Source: an uncultured Mesorhizobium sp.
GTDB taxonomy: Bacteria; Pseudomonadota; Alphaproteobacteria; Rhizobiales; Rhizobiaceae
Assembly (NCBI GenBank): GCA_937958475.1
Contig: CALFXR010000100.1
Coordinates: forward strand, 1-21,207
Length of the DNA stretch: 21,207 bases
Direction of reading: 5' to 3'
Positions 1 to 6,164 of this stretch are shown in pieces (the first letter of the stretch is position 1; each line of letters begins with the position of its first letter). Under the pieces are notes generated by a model. The model had not been told where the DNA came from. It saw nothing but the letters and a program-made list of their open reading frames with translations, and did no database searches. The translations under genes and the position numbers were made by a program.

Positions 1-40
1 CCGTCAGCCTGCCCGTCCGCCCCCACGGCTCGCCCCGTCC

Positions 41-2026
41 TCAGAACTCTTCCCAGTCGCCGACAGGGTCGGGCTCGGCGATCTTCATCGCGAGCGCTCC
101 GGAGACCGACGGGCGGCTGGCGGGGCTGTGGCGCGCGGCGTGCCTCGCCGGCGCCACGGCGCCCGGCGCGGCGGTGGTGCCGACGTCGAACTGTCCGATC
201 AGGCGCACCAGTTCGCCGGCTTCGCGCGACAGGTTGTGGCTGGCGGCCGTGGTCTCCTCGACCATCGCCGCATTCTGCTGGGTGACCTGGTCCATCTGGT
301 TGACGGCGACGTTCACCTCGCGCAGGCCGGTCGACTGTTCGGAGGCACTCGCCGCGATGTCGACCACGACGGCGTTGATGTCGTTGACCTGCGCCATGAT
401 CCGCTCGAGTGCGTTGCCGGTGTCGGCGACCAGCCGCACGCCGGCGTCGACCTGCACCGTGGAGTTGCCGATGAGCTGCTTGATCTCCTTCGCGGCTTCG
501 GCCGAACGCTGCGCCAGGCTGCGCACCTCCTGGGCGACCACCGCGAAGCCGCGGCCGGCCTCTCCGGCGCGGGCCGCCTCGACGCCCGCATTGAGCGCCA
601 GCAGGTTGGTCTGGAAGGCGATCTCGTCGATGACGCCGATGATGTTGCTGATCTGCCGTGACGACTTCTCGATCTGGCCCATGGCCTCGATGGCCTGGCG
701 CACGACGGTGCTGCTGGTCTCGGCGTTGGCCTTCGTCTCGGCAACGACCTTGCGGGCGTGGCCGGCGCCGTCGGCGGTCTTGCGCACGGTCTCGGTGATG
801 TGGTCAAGCGCCGCCGCGGTCTCCTCGAGGCTGGCCGCCTGCTGCTCGCTGCGCCGGGAGAGGTCGTCCGATGCCGTCGAGATCTCCTGCAGGCCGACCT
901 TGATCGCCGCGGCCGCGCCGTGGATGCCGACGAGGGTCTGCTGCAGCTTCTCGACCGCGACGTTGAAGTCGGCGCGAAGCGGCTCGGCCCCGTCGCTCAG
1001 CCGGGTCTCGATACGGTTGACCAGGTTGCCCTCGGCGAGCTTGTGCAGGCTCTGGCCGATCGTCTCGACGGCGAACCGGGCCGAGCGCTGGCTCTCCGCC
1101 GTCTCTGCTTCGCGGTTGGCCCGTTCGCTCTCGATGGCCGACCGCGTCGCCTCGGCCTCGGCTTCCAGCCGGCGCTTCTCGAGGCCGGCGTCCCTGAACA
1201 CGGCGACCGCCTTGGCCATCTCGCCGATCTCGTCGCGGCGCGACGCATACGGCACGGAATTTTCGAAATCGTCGGCCGCCAGCCGTCCCATGTAGCCCGA
1301 CATCACCGAGATCGCCTTGACCATGCGCCGGTGCAGCCAGACCAGCATGGCCCCGACCAGGACCAGCACCAGGGCCGACGTGCCGAACATGAGCGACTGG
1401 TAGAACGTCTTGTCGGTCGCGACCTTTGCCGCGATGTCGGCCTGGTAGGCCTCGACCTTGGAGACGAGGCGCGTGATCTTGCCGGCATGGATGTTGAACG
1501 TCTTGCTCAGCTTCTCGAAGGAGCTGAGCATGGCTGCCTTGTCGCCGCGTTCCGCGGCCGCGAAGAACACCGTCTCGAGCTCGGTCCAGAAGGAGTTGTT
1601 GCCGATGATCACCATGTTCAGCTCGGCCCGCATCGGGCCCGACAGGGCGGCCTTGTCCCAGTAGGCCTTGCGCTCCAGGTACGTCTCCTTCAGCGCGGCC
1701 AGCCGCTTCTTGCCGCCGTTGACGGATTCGATTCCCTCGTTGACCTGCATGGCGAGGATGTAGGCTTCCACCGTGAAGATCGGCGGCGGCTGGATGTCGC
1801 CCACCAGTTCGCGGCCGAGCATGATGCCGTTGTAGGCCGGCCCGTTGACCTCCAGTTTCGACAGCGCGATGTAGCCCGTCGCCACGACCGCGGCGAAGCC
1901 GGCGACGAACAGCAGCGCGAACGCGATCATGGCGCGCGATATCGTCAGCCTGAACCTGGATGTCAGGGCGCCCAGCCCGAAGCCGAGGGTGGAGAAACCG
2001 CGAAGGCTGTACGGGCGGCGAATCAT
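41..2026 (-). CDS. Transmembrane methyl-accepting chemotaxis protein
   Basis: This 661-residue receptor should sense a periplasmic ligand and control CheA through CheW. Visible parts, in order: a short cytoplasmic start; a first membrane helix at about 30-58; a helical periplasmic domain at about 59-212 carrying a PPP-x4-E motif near residue 80; a second membrane helix at about 213-231; a HAMP domain to about 285; a second HAMP-like stretch near 318-370; and the coiled-coil signalling domain at about 385-605, whose conserved tip (EIAFQTNLLALNAGVEAARA) starts at about 468. A proline/alanine-rich linker leads to the C-terminal DWEEF, which fits the xWxxF tether that docks CheR and CheB. I chose the ATG at 2026 because GGAG lies about 9 bases upstream and the membrane helix follows at the usual distance. 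The frame stays open 85 codons further upstream, but that part is low-complexity and not receptor-like. The ligand is unknown. The gene lies downstream of the che operon on the same strand, with its own control region. Confidence 0.95.
   Translation of the reverse strand: MIRRPYSLRGFSTLGFGLGALTSRFRLTISRAMIAFALLFVAGFAAVVATGYIALSKLEVNGPAYNGIMLGRELVGDIQPPPIFTVEAYILAMQVNEGIESVNGGKKRLAALKETYLERKAYWDKAALSGPMRAELNMVIIGNNSFWTELETVFFAAAERGDKAAMLSSFEKLSKTFNIHAGKITRLVSKVEAYQADIAAKVATDKTFYQSLMFGTSALVLVLVGAMLVWLHRRMVKAISVMSGYMGRLAADDFENSVPYASRRDEIGEMAKAVAVFRDAGLEKRRLEAEAEATRSAIESERANREAETAESQRSARFAVETIGQSLHKLAEGNLVNRIETRLSDGAEPLRADFNVAVEKLQQTLVGIHGAAAAIKVGLQEISTASDDLSRRSEQQAASLEETAAALDHITETVRKTADGAGHARKVVAETKANAETSSTVVRQAIEAMGQIEKSSRQISNIIGVIDEIAFQTNLLALNAGVEAARAGEAGRGFAVVAQEVRSLAQRSAEAAKEIKQLIGNSTVQVDAGVRLVADTGNALERIMAQVNDINAVVVDIAASASEQSTGLREVNVAVNQMDQVTQQNAAMVEETTAASHNLSREAGELVRLIGQFDVGTTAAPGAVAPARHAARHSPASRPSVSGALAMKIAEPDPVGDWEEF
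600..654. repeat. 55-base exact repeat in receptor signalling tip, copy 1
   Basis: These 55 bases are identical to 9610-9664. Both copies encode the same part of the receptor signalling hairpin (around SNIIGVIDEIAFQTNLLA). The flanking coding sequence is similar but diverged at third codon positions. Confidence 0.9.
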
Positions 2027-2222
2027 GACTGCTCTCCAGTAGAGTATCGAGGGGGTCGGGCAGCGCTCGCCGGTCGGTCCGGTCGCTGCGCGTGTCGGCG
2101 TCCTGCCGGCCCTTCGTCCGGGCGGCGGGGGCGATGCATCGCGGGCAGGCGGCGTGGGGTGCGAGGTGCCGACATGAACCGGTGACTGGCTGAGGGAGAC
2201 AGTGCCCGCGGGCGGCGTCGCA

Positions 2223-2241
2223 GCGGCATCATGCCTTGGAG
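2223..2241. promoter_or_regulatory. Element shared by both receptor promoters, copy 1
   Basis: GCGGCATCATGCCTTGGAG matches 18 of 19 bases at 10704-10722. The core GGCAT-C-ATGCC is a perfect inverted repeat. It lies about 200 bases upstream of the membrane receptor start. An operator or RNA hairpin is possible; no known regulator is recognised. Confidence 0.45.
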
Positions 2242-2355
2242 TCGAAGTTCCATGCGGCGCGGGAACTGTTCTATCCGGCAAAGCTCAAAAAGATGTTACC
2301 GATCGCCTTTATCGGAGAAATACTGAAAGAAAATCTTGGCAATATTCAGTCGATG

Positions 2356-2363
2356 TTAACCAT
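2356..2363 (+). promoter_or_regulatory. TTAACCAT box (candidate CtrA half-site)
   Basis: TTAACCAT is the half-site I associate with CtrA-regulated promoters of alphaproteobacteria. The same octamer occurs on the minus strand at 10914-10921. A second TTAA at the classical 7-base distance is missing, so binding is an inference. Confidence 0.4.
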
Positions 2364-2364
2364 G

Positions 2365-2400
2365 CGGCTGCCGCGCGGCGGCAGCCGCCCGGCCGGGCGG
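2365..2400 (-). terminator. Overlapping GC-rich hairpins after cheT
   Basis: Bases 2365-2374 and 2378-2387 form a perfect 10-base-pair stem with a 3-base loop. Bases 2385-2400 (CCGCCCGGCCGGGCGG) form a perfect 16-base palindrome. They share 2385-2387, so only one can form fully at a time. They start 5 bases after the cheT stop. There is no U-run on the minus strand, so this is a weak candidate intrinsic terminator; it could instead protect the 3' end or reduce read-through into the receptor gene. Confidence 0.5.
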
Positions 2401-2404
2401 TTGC

Positions 2405-2794
2405 TCAGAAGAGGTCGAAGTCGCCCGCCTCGAACGCGGCCTTGTAGTCCATCTCGCGGCCCTTGGCGCCGATCTTGTGCATCAGCTCGGCCAGGCGCAG
2501 GTTGCCCGTCGCGCGATGGGTCTCGACGTGGAAGTCCGGCGGCACGGCGTCGGCGACGTTGCGCAGGAACTCGGCGATGCCGGCCAGTTTCTGCGAGATC
2601 AGGTCGGCATCCTGCATCGCCTTGACATAGGCGGGGTCGGATCCGCCCGCCTCCCAGGTGAGCTTGGCGATGACCGACTGGTTGTAGTCGATCAGCTGGG
2701 CGATGTCGCCGAGCTCTTCTTCCACGCGCGAGATCACGCTCGCCAGCGGCTCGTGGAATTCGGACGCGTAAGCAACGTTCTGGGCAGGCTGCAT
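2405..2794 (-). CDS. cheT: CheT, small CheZ-like chemotaxis protein
   Basis: This 129-residue helical protein is the last gene of the che operon, directly after cheD, the position held by cheT in Sinorhizobium meliloti. Residues 61-70 read QDADLISQKL. Within them D64-x3-Q68 matches the D-x3-Q catalytic motif of CheZ phosphatases, in a context like E. coli CheZ (QDFQDLTGQ). From the literature as I recall it, S. meliloti CheT carries this motif, speeds dephosphorylation of CheY1-phosphate and binds CheR. The protein ends in GDFDLF, very like the ends of CheD and the membrane receptor. The start at 2794 lies 11 bases after the cheD stop. Overall similarity to classical CheZ is too low for a firm domain call by eye, so the name rests on position, size and motif. 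Confidence 0.8.
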   Translation of the reverse strand: MQPAQNVAYASEFHEPLASVISRVEEELGDIAQLIDYNQSVIAKLTWEAGGSDPAYVKAMQDADLISQKLAGIAEFLRNVADAVPPDFHVETHRATGNLRLAELMHKIGAKGREMDYKAAFEAGDFDLF

Positions 2795-2805
2795 GAGCGG
2801 TTTTC

Positions 2806-3348
2806 CTAGAAAAGTTCGACGTCGCCGAGATCGACCGGAGCGGGGCGGCGGACCACCGGCTGGGCCGGCTCCACCGTGCTGCGCGGAAGCAGGAACTGCC
2901 GGGCTCTGCCGGTGGACGGCTGGAATTCGATGCGCCGGCCCTGATCGCCGCCGCAGCTGCCGCCGGTGAACTTGATGGATTCGTTCTCGAGGAAGCGGCG
3001 GGCGAATTCGACGTTCTTGGCGCCGATGTCGGCGAAGCCCTGCACCGTCCGGGCGCCGCCGAACAGCTTCGCTTCCAGCGTATGCCGGCTGGCGCCGCGC
3101 TTGAGCAGGCCGTTCACCAGCAATTCCATCAGGTACACGCCGAAGCGCTCGCCCTCGCCGGGGCGCGACCGCTCGCCGTCACCCGGCAGCAGGAAATGGT
3201 TCATGCCGCCGATGCCGAGGACCGGGTCGCGCATGCAGGCGGACACGCAACTCCCGAGCACGGTCGTCAGCACGGTGTCCGGCTCGTCGGTAACGTAGCA
3301 GTCGCCCTGGATGATGTGGATCCGGTTGGGACGCGCGCTGGGTATCAA
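2806..3348 (-). CDS. cheD: CheD, chemoreceptor glutamine deamidase
   Basis: CheD deamidates glutamines in chemoreceptors and takes part in adaptation. Counting from the chosen start the protein has 180 residues. T28, C34 and H51 (in LTTVLGSC and GGMNHF) keep the spacing of the Thermotoga maritima catalytic set T21, C27, H44. The TTG start at 3348 overlaps the cheY2 stop as TTGA and is preceded by GGGAGG at a 5-base distance. The longer open frame only runs back through cheY2 in another frame, and no other start codon fits before the conserved IHIIQGDCYVT segment. The C-terminus GDVELF mirrors the CheT tail GDFDLF and the receptor tail GDWEEF. Translational coupling to cheY2 is likely. Confidence 0.93.
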   Translation of the reverse strand: MIPSARPNRIHIIQGDCYVTDEPDTVLTTVLGSCVSACMRDPVLGIGGMNHFLLPGDGERSRPGEGERFGVYLMELLVNGLLKRGASRHTLEAKLFGGARTVQGFADIGAKNVEFARRFLENESIKFTGGSCGGDQGRRIEFQPSTGRARQFLLPRSTVEPAQPVVRRPAPVDLGDVELF

Positions 3349-3734
3349 TGAAGCCTCCCGACGATCGCTTCCAACGATCGCCGCAGGTTGTCGGGCGTGA
3401 ACGGCTTGGTGAGGTAGTTGTTGAGGCCGAGCTTGGCGCCGTCCTCGAGCACCTTGCGGTCGGCGTTGCCGGTCAGGATGATGAAGGGCGTGCGGCTCAG
3501 CGGCTTGCACTCGCGGATCGCCTTCAGCAGCTGCAGCCCGTCCATCTTCGGCATGTTGTAGTCCGAGATGATCAGGTGCGAGGGGGCGGAGAGCATGATC
3601 TTCATGGCCTCTTCGCCATTCGCGGCGACCTGGATGTGCCGGAATCCCAGATTCTCCAGGGCATCGCGCAGCAGAAGCCGGCTTGTCGTGGTGTCGTCGA
3701 CGACGAGGATCTTCAGTTGGGCTAGGAGTGACAC
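3345..3734 (-). CDS. cheY2: CheY2, single-domain response regulator
   Basis: This 129-residue receiver domain should be phosphorylated by CheA and bind the flagellar motor. The acidic pair D13/D14, phosphoacceptor D58, T88 and K110 are all present. By analogy with S. meliloti, the copy between cheB and cheD is the motor-binding regulator and CheY1 the phosphate sink; the sequence alone does not prove this. The start is GTG at 3734, overlapping the end of cheB by 13 bases, with AAGGAAG 6 bases upstream. The frame is open far upstream, but only as a shadow of cheB. The next gene, cheD, overlaps its stop. Confidence 0.95.
   Translation of the reverse strand: MSLLAQLKILVVDDTTTSRLLLRDALENLGFRHIQVAANGEEAMKIMLSAPSHLIISDYNMPKMDGLQLLKAIRECKPLSRTPFIILTGNADRKVLEDGAKLGLNNYLTKPFTPDNLRRSLEAIVGRLH
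3354..3359 (-). promoter_or_regulatory. Ribosome binding site deciding the cheD TTG start
   Basis: GGGAGG on the minus strand lies 5 bases before TTG at 3348, inside the last codons of cheY2. It supports the TTG as the real cheD start. Confidence 0.8.
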
Positions 3735-4819
3735 ATCAAGCTTCCTTCGTTCCGGACCCGGCTCGGGTCGAGGATTTCCTGGCTTATTCTCGTCAGGTGA
3801 ACCTGCTTTTCGACCGCACCGACCTCGAAGGCCACGCGCGGCATGCCGTAGATCAGCGAACTTGCCTCGTTCTGGCCGATGGTGCGCGCCCCGGCCTGCC
3901 GCATCTGCAGCAGGCCCTGCGCACCGTCGCGCCCCATTCCGGTCAGGATGACCCCGACCGCATCGCGTCCCGCCGCCCGCGCCACCGACGTCATCAGCAC
4001 GTCGACGGATGGGCGGTGGCCCGACACCGGTTCGCTGTCGCGAAGCCGGCTTTCGAAGCCGTCGCCGCGGCGATGGACCTCGAGATGGTACTGTCCGCCC
4101 GGCGCGATGTAGACGTGGCCGCGCGACAGCACGGCACGGTCGACCGCCTCGCTCACCGTCGGCTTGCACATGCGGTCGAGCCGGTCGGCGAAGCTGCGGG
4201 TGAAGTTCGCCGGCATGTGCTGGGTGATGACGGTCGGCGGGCAGTCCGCCGGGAAGCCGCTCAGCACGGTGATCAGCGCTTCGACGCCGCCGGTCGACGC
4301 GCCGATGGCGATCAGCTTCTCGGTGGCGCGGTAGGAGCCGGCCGGGGCGTGCGCGGCGGCGTGGGCCGCGGCATTGGCGCCGGCGTGGGAGGCGTCGGCC
4401 GGCACATGGCCGCGGTCGCGGCGCTGGCGGCGCATCTCGCCGGCGGCGCGCACCTTTTCGACCAGTTCGCTGAAGGTGCGGTCGTCCTGGAGGGAGGGCT
4501 TGCCGACGCAGTCGAAGGCGCCGTTCATCAGCGCCTCGATGGTCACGGCGGCGCCGCTCACCGTCAGCGTCGACACCATGATCACCGGGCGCGGCCGGTG
4601 CTTCATGACGCGGCGCAGGAAGTCGAGCCCGTTCATCTTCGGCATCTCGACGTCGAGGGTGATGACGTCTGGATCGAGCGAGTCGACGAGGCGGAACGCC
4701 TCCGTCGGGTCCGGCGCCTCGCCGACGACCTCGATGCCGGGCGCGCCGTTGAGCGCATAGGAGATCAGCTTGCGCATGGTGGCGCTGTCGTCGATGACCA
4801 GTACACGGACGGGGCTCAT
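3722..4819 (-). CDS. cheB: CheB, receptor methylesterase/deamidase response regulator
   Basis: CheB removes methyl groups from receptor glutamates when phosphorylated by CheA. The 365-residue protein has a receiver domain at about 1-125 with D10, D11, phosphosite D56 and K107, then an alanine/histidine-rich linker at about 130-165, then the methylesterase domain. The catalytic triad is S175 (GASTGG), H201 (TQHMP) and D298 (GMGRDG). The ATG at 4819 overlaps the cheR stop as ATGA, which implies translational coupling of the two opposing adaptation enzymes. The linker is longer and richer in histidine than I would expect, but both domains look intact. Confidence 0.97.
   Translation of the reverse strand: MSPVRVLVIDDSATMRKLISYALNGAPGIEVVGEAPDPTEAFRLVDSLDPDVITLDVEMPKMNGLDFLRRVMKHRPRPVIMVSTLTVSGAAVTIEALMNGAFDCVGKPSLQDDRTFSELVEKVRAAGEMRRQRRDRGHVPADASHAGANAAAHAAAHAPAGSYRATEKLIAIGASTGGVEALITVLSGFPADCPPTVITQHMPANFTRSFADRLDRMCKPTVSEAVDRAVLSRGHVYIAPGGQYHLEVHRRGDGFESRLRDSEPVSGHRPSVDVLMTSVARAAGRDAVGVILTGMGRDGAQGLLQMRQAGARTIGQNEASSLIYGMPRVAFEVGAVEKQVHLTRISQEILDPSRVRNEGSLMCHS
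3741..3747 (-). promoter_or_regulatory. Ribosome binding site deciding the cheY2 GTG start
   Basis: AAGGAAG on the minus strand lies 6 bases before GTG at 3734, within the 3' end of cheB. No ATG is available in frame before the receiver domain. Confidence 0.75.
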
Positions 4820-5691
4820 CGGATGCTCCCTTGCGAGCGGCGCCAGGTGGTGATGCCGTCATTGGCGAAGATGTCGGTGGCCGGCCCGGTGATCCGTTCG
4901 GAATGGCCGATGTAGAGGTAGCCGGCGGGCAGCAGCGTCTTGGCGAAGCGCGCCCAGAGCTCGGCCTGCTTGGTCTTGTCGAAGTAGATCGCCACGTTGC
5001 GGCAGAAGATGATGTCGAAGGGCCGCTTCATCGGCCACTGCGCGAACAGGTTGAGTTCGCGGAAGCTGACCATCTGCATCGCCTCGTCGGCGACCTGCCA
5101 TTCGTCCTCGCGGACCTTGCGCAGCCAGCGCTTCTTCAGTTCCGGCGGAACGTCCTCGACCGCGGTCGAGGAATAGCGGCCGATCCTGCCCTCGGCGATC
5201 ATGTTCGGATCGATGTCCGTGGCGAGGATCTTGAAGTCGAGCGACAGCACTTCCGGCACCATGGCCAGGATCACCAGCGCCGCCGAATAGGCCTCCTGCC
5301 CGTTGGAGCAGCCGGCCGACCAGATACGCACCTGTCCGCCCTTGCGGGCGCGCTCGACCAGGGCCGGCAGCGCCGTGCGCTGGAGGTGTTCGAAATGGTG
5401 CTTTTCGCGGAAGAACTTGGTGACGTTGGTCGTCAGCGCGGCGACCAGCTTCTGGCGTTCGTCGATCGCGCCGCCGTCCGAGACGAGCGCGCAGTAGTCG
5501 CGGAAGGACGACAGGCCCAGCGCGCGCAGGCGTTTCGCCAGCCGCGCGTAGACCAGCGCGGCCTTCGCCTCCGACAGGCTGATGCCCGCGTCGTCGTGGA
5601 GGATCGCCGCGATCTGGCGGAAGTCGGCGACCGTGAGGAGGTATTCTCCCGGGACGATTGCCGCGTCCTTCTGGGCCGGTGTTGCGCTCAA
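4816..5691 (-). CDS. cheR: CheR, chemoreceptor methyltransferase
   Basis: CheR methylates receptor glutamates using S-adenosylmethionine. The 291-residue protein has the N-terminal helical domain (about 15-105) and the methyltransferase domain with SAGCSNGQEAYS at 125-136, ATDID at 157-161, FCRNVAIYF at 229-237 and GHSER at 262-266. The start is TTG at 5691, overlapping the cheW stop as TTGA, with AGGAA 7 bases upstream; no ATG or GTG lies between this and the conserved N-terminal domain. The long open frame upstream is a shadow of cheW. Its likely docking partners here are the xWxxF tails of both receptors. Confidence 0.95.
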   Translation of the reverse strand: MSATPAQKDAAIVPGEYLLTVADFRQIAAILHDDAGISLSEAKAALVYARLAKRLRALGLSSFRDYCALVSDGGAIDERQKLVAALTTNVTKFFREKHHFEHLQRTALPALVERARKGGQVRIWSAGCSNGQEAYSAALVILAMVPEVLSLDFKILATDIDPNMIAEGRIGRYSSTAVEDVPPELKKRWLRKVREDEWQVADEAMQMVSFRELNLFAQWPMKRPFDIIFCRNVAIYFDKTKQAELWARFAKTLLPAGYLYIGHSERITGPATDIFANDGITTWRRSQGSIR

Positions 5692-6164
5692 TGCACGGTT
5701 CCTGCCGATTCGGTGCTGTTGGGGAGCACACAGTCGAGCGAGATCAGGCTGATCATGCGGCCCTCGATCGCCAGCACGCCGCGCATGAACAGGCGGGCCA
5801 GGTCCGATGCCACGTCGGGCGTCGGCTGGATCGCGCCGGCGTTGATCGTCAGGATGTCGGAGACCGCCTCGACCAGCAGGCCGACGCTCTGGTTGTTGAC
5901 CTGGGTGACGATGATGACGTGGCGGGCCGTCGGTTCCGTCGGCCGGAAGCCGAGGCGGGCGGCGAGGTCGATCACCGGCAGCACCGAGCCGCGCAGGTTG
6001 ATCACGCCCTTCACGTATTCGGGCGAATGGGGCAGGGGGGTCGTCTGCGTCCAGCCCCTGATGTCGCGCACCGACATGATGTCGACGCAGAATTCCTGGC
6101 CTCCCAGCCGAAACGCGATCAGCTCGCTGTTCGCGGTCATGTCTTTCTCGCTCACGTGCATCAT
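5688..6164 (-). CDS. cheW: CheW, receptor-kinase coupling protein
   Basis: CheW links chemoreceptors to CheA in the signalling array. This 158-residue protein is a single CheW-like domain with the usual VKGVINLRGSVLPVIDL segment at 51-67 and a short variable C-terminal tail. It lies between cheA and cheR, the order of the S. meliloti che operon. The first ATG at 6164 overlaps the cheA stop as ATGA and is followed at once by a second in-frame ATG; AGAGGAA sits about 7 bases upstream of the first. The internal ATG at residue 9 is less well placed. Confidence 0.95.
   Translation of the reverse strand: MMHVSEKDMTANSELIAFRLGGQEFCVDIMSVRDIRGWTQTTPLPHSPEYVKGVINLRGSVLPVIDLAARLGFRPTEPTARHVIIVTQVNNQSVGLLVEAVSDILTINAGAIQPTPDVASDLARLFMRGVLAIEGRMISLISLDCVLPNSTESAGTVH
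5699..5703 (-). promoter_or_regulatory. Ribosome binding site deciding the cheR TTG start
   Basis: AGGAA on the minus strand lies 7 bases before TTG at 5691, within the 3' end of cheW. Confidence 0.65.

Larger units (their letters stand above)
2027..2404 (-). promoter_or_regulatory. Control region between cheT and the membrane receptor gene
   Basis: This 378-base stretch separates cheT from the receptor gene, both on the minus strand. The part next to cheT holds two overlapping GC-rich hairpins. Next comes a TTAACCAT box at 2356-2363 (plus strand) and an AT-rich island at about 2270-2360, unlike the surrounding DNA and the best place for a promoter. Minus-strand TCCGATAA (2309-2316) resembles the -10 element of sigma-28 promoters, but I see no matching -35 element. 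A palindrome-containing element at 2223-2241 recurs upstream of the other receptor gene. From about 2030 to 2220 the DNA is GC-rich, with no gene I can support; a transcript from the AT-rich part would have a leader of over 200 bases. Confidence 0.6.

Noticed and set aside
2027..2281. An 85-codon in-frame N-terminal extension of the membrane receptor
   Set aside because: It is Pro/Ala/Arg-rich low-complexity sequence, and the ATG at 2026 has a ribosome binding site and gives a normal receptor N-terminus. Long open frames are common in GC-rich DNA.
2309..2316. Sigma-28-like -10 element (TCCGATAA, minus strand) upstream of the membrane receptor gene
   Set aside because: It matches 7 of 8 bases of GCCGATAA, but no TAAA-type -35 element lies at the right distance.
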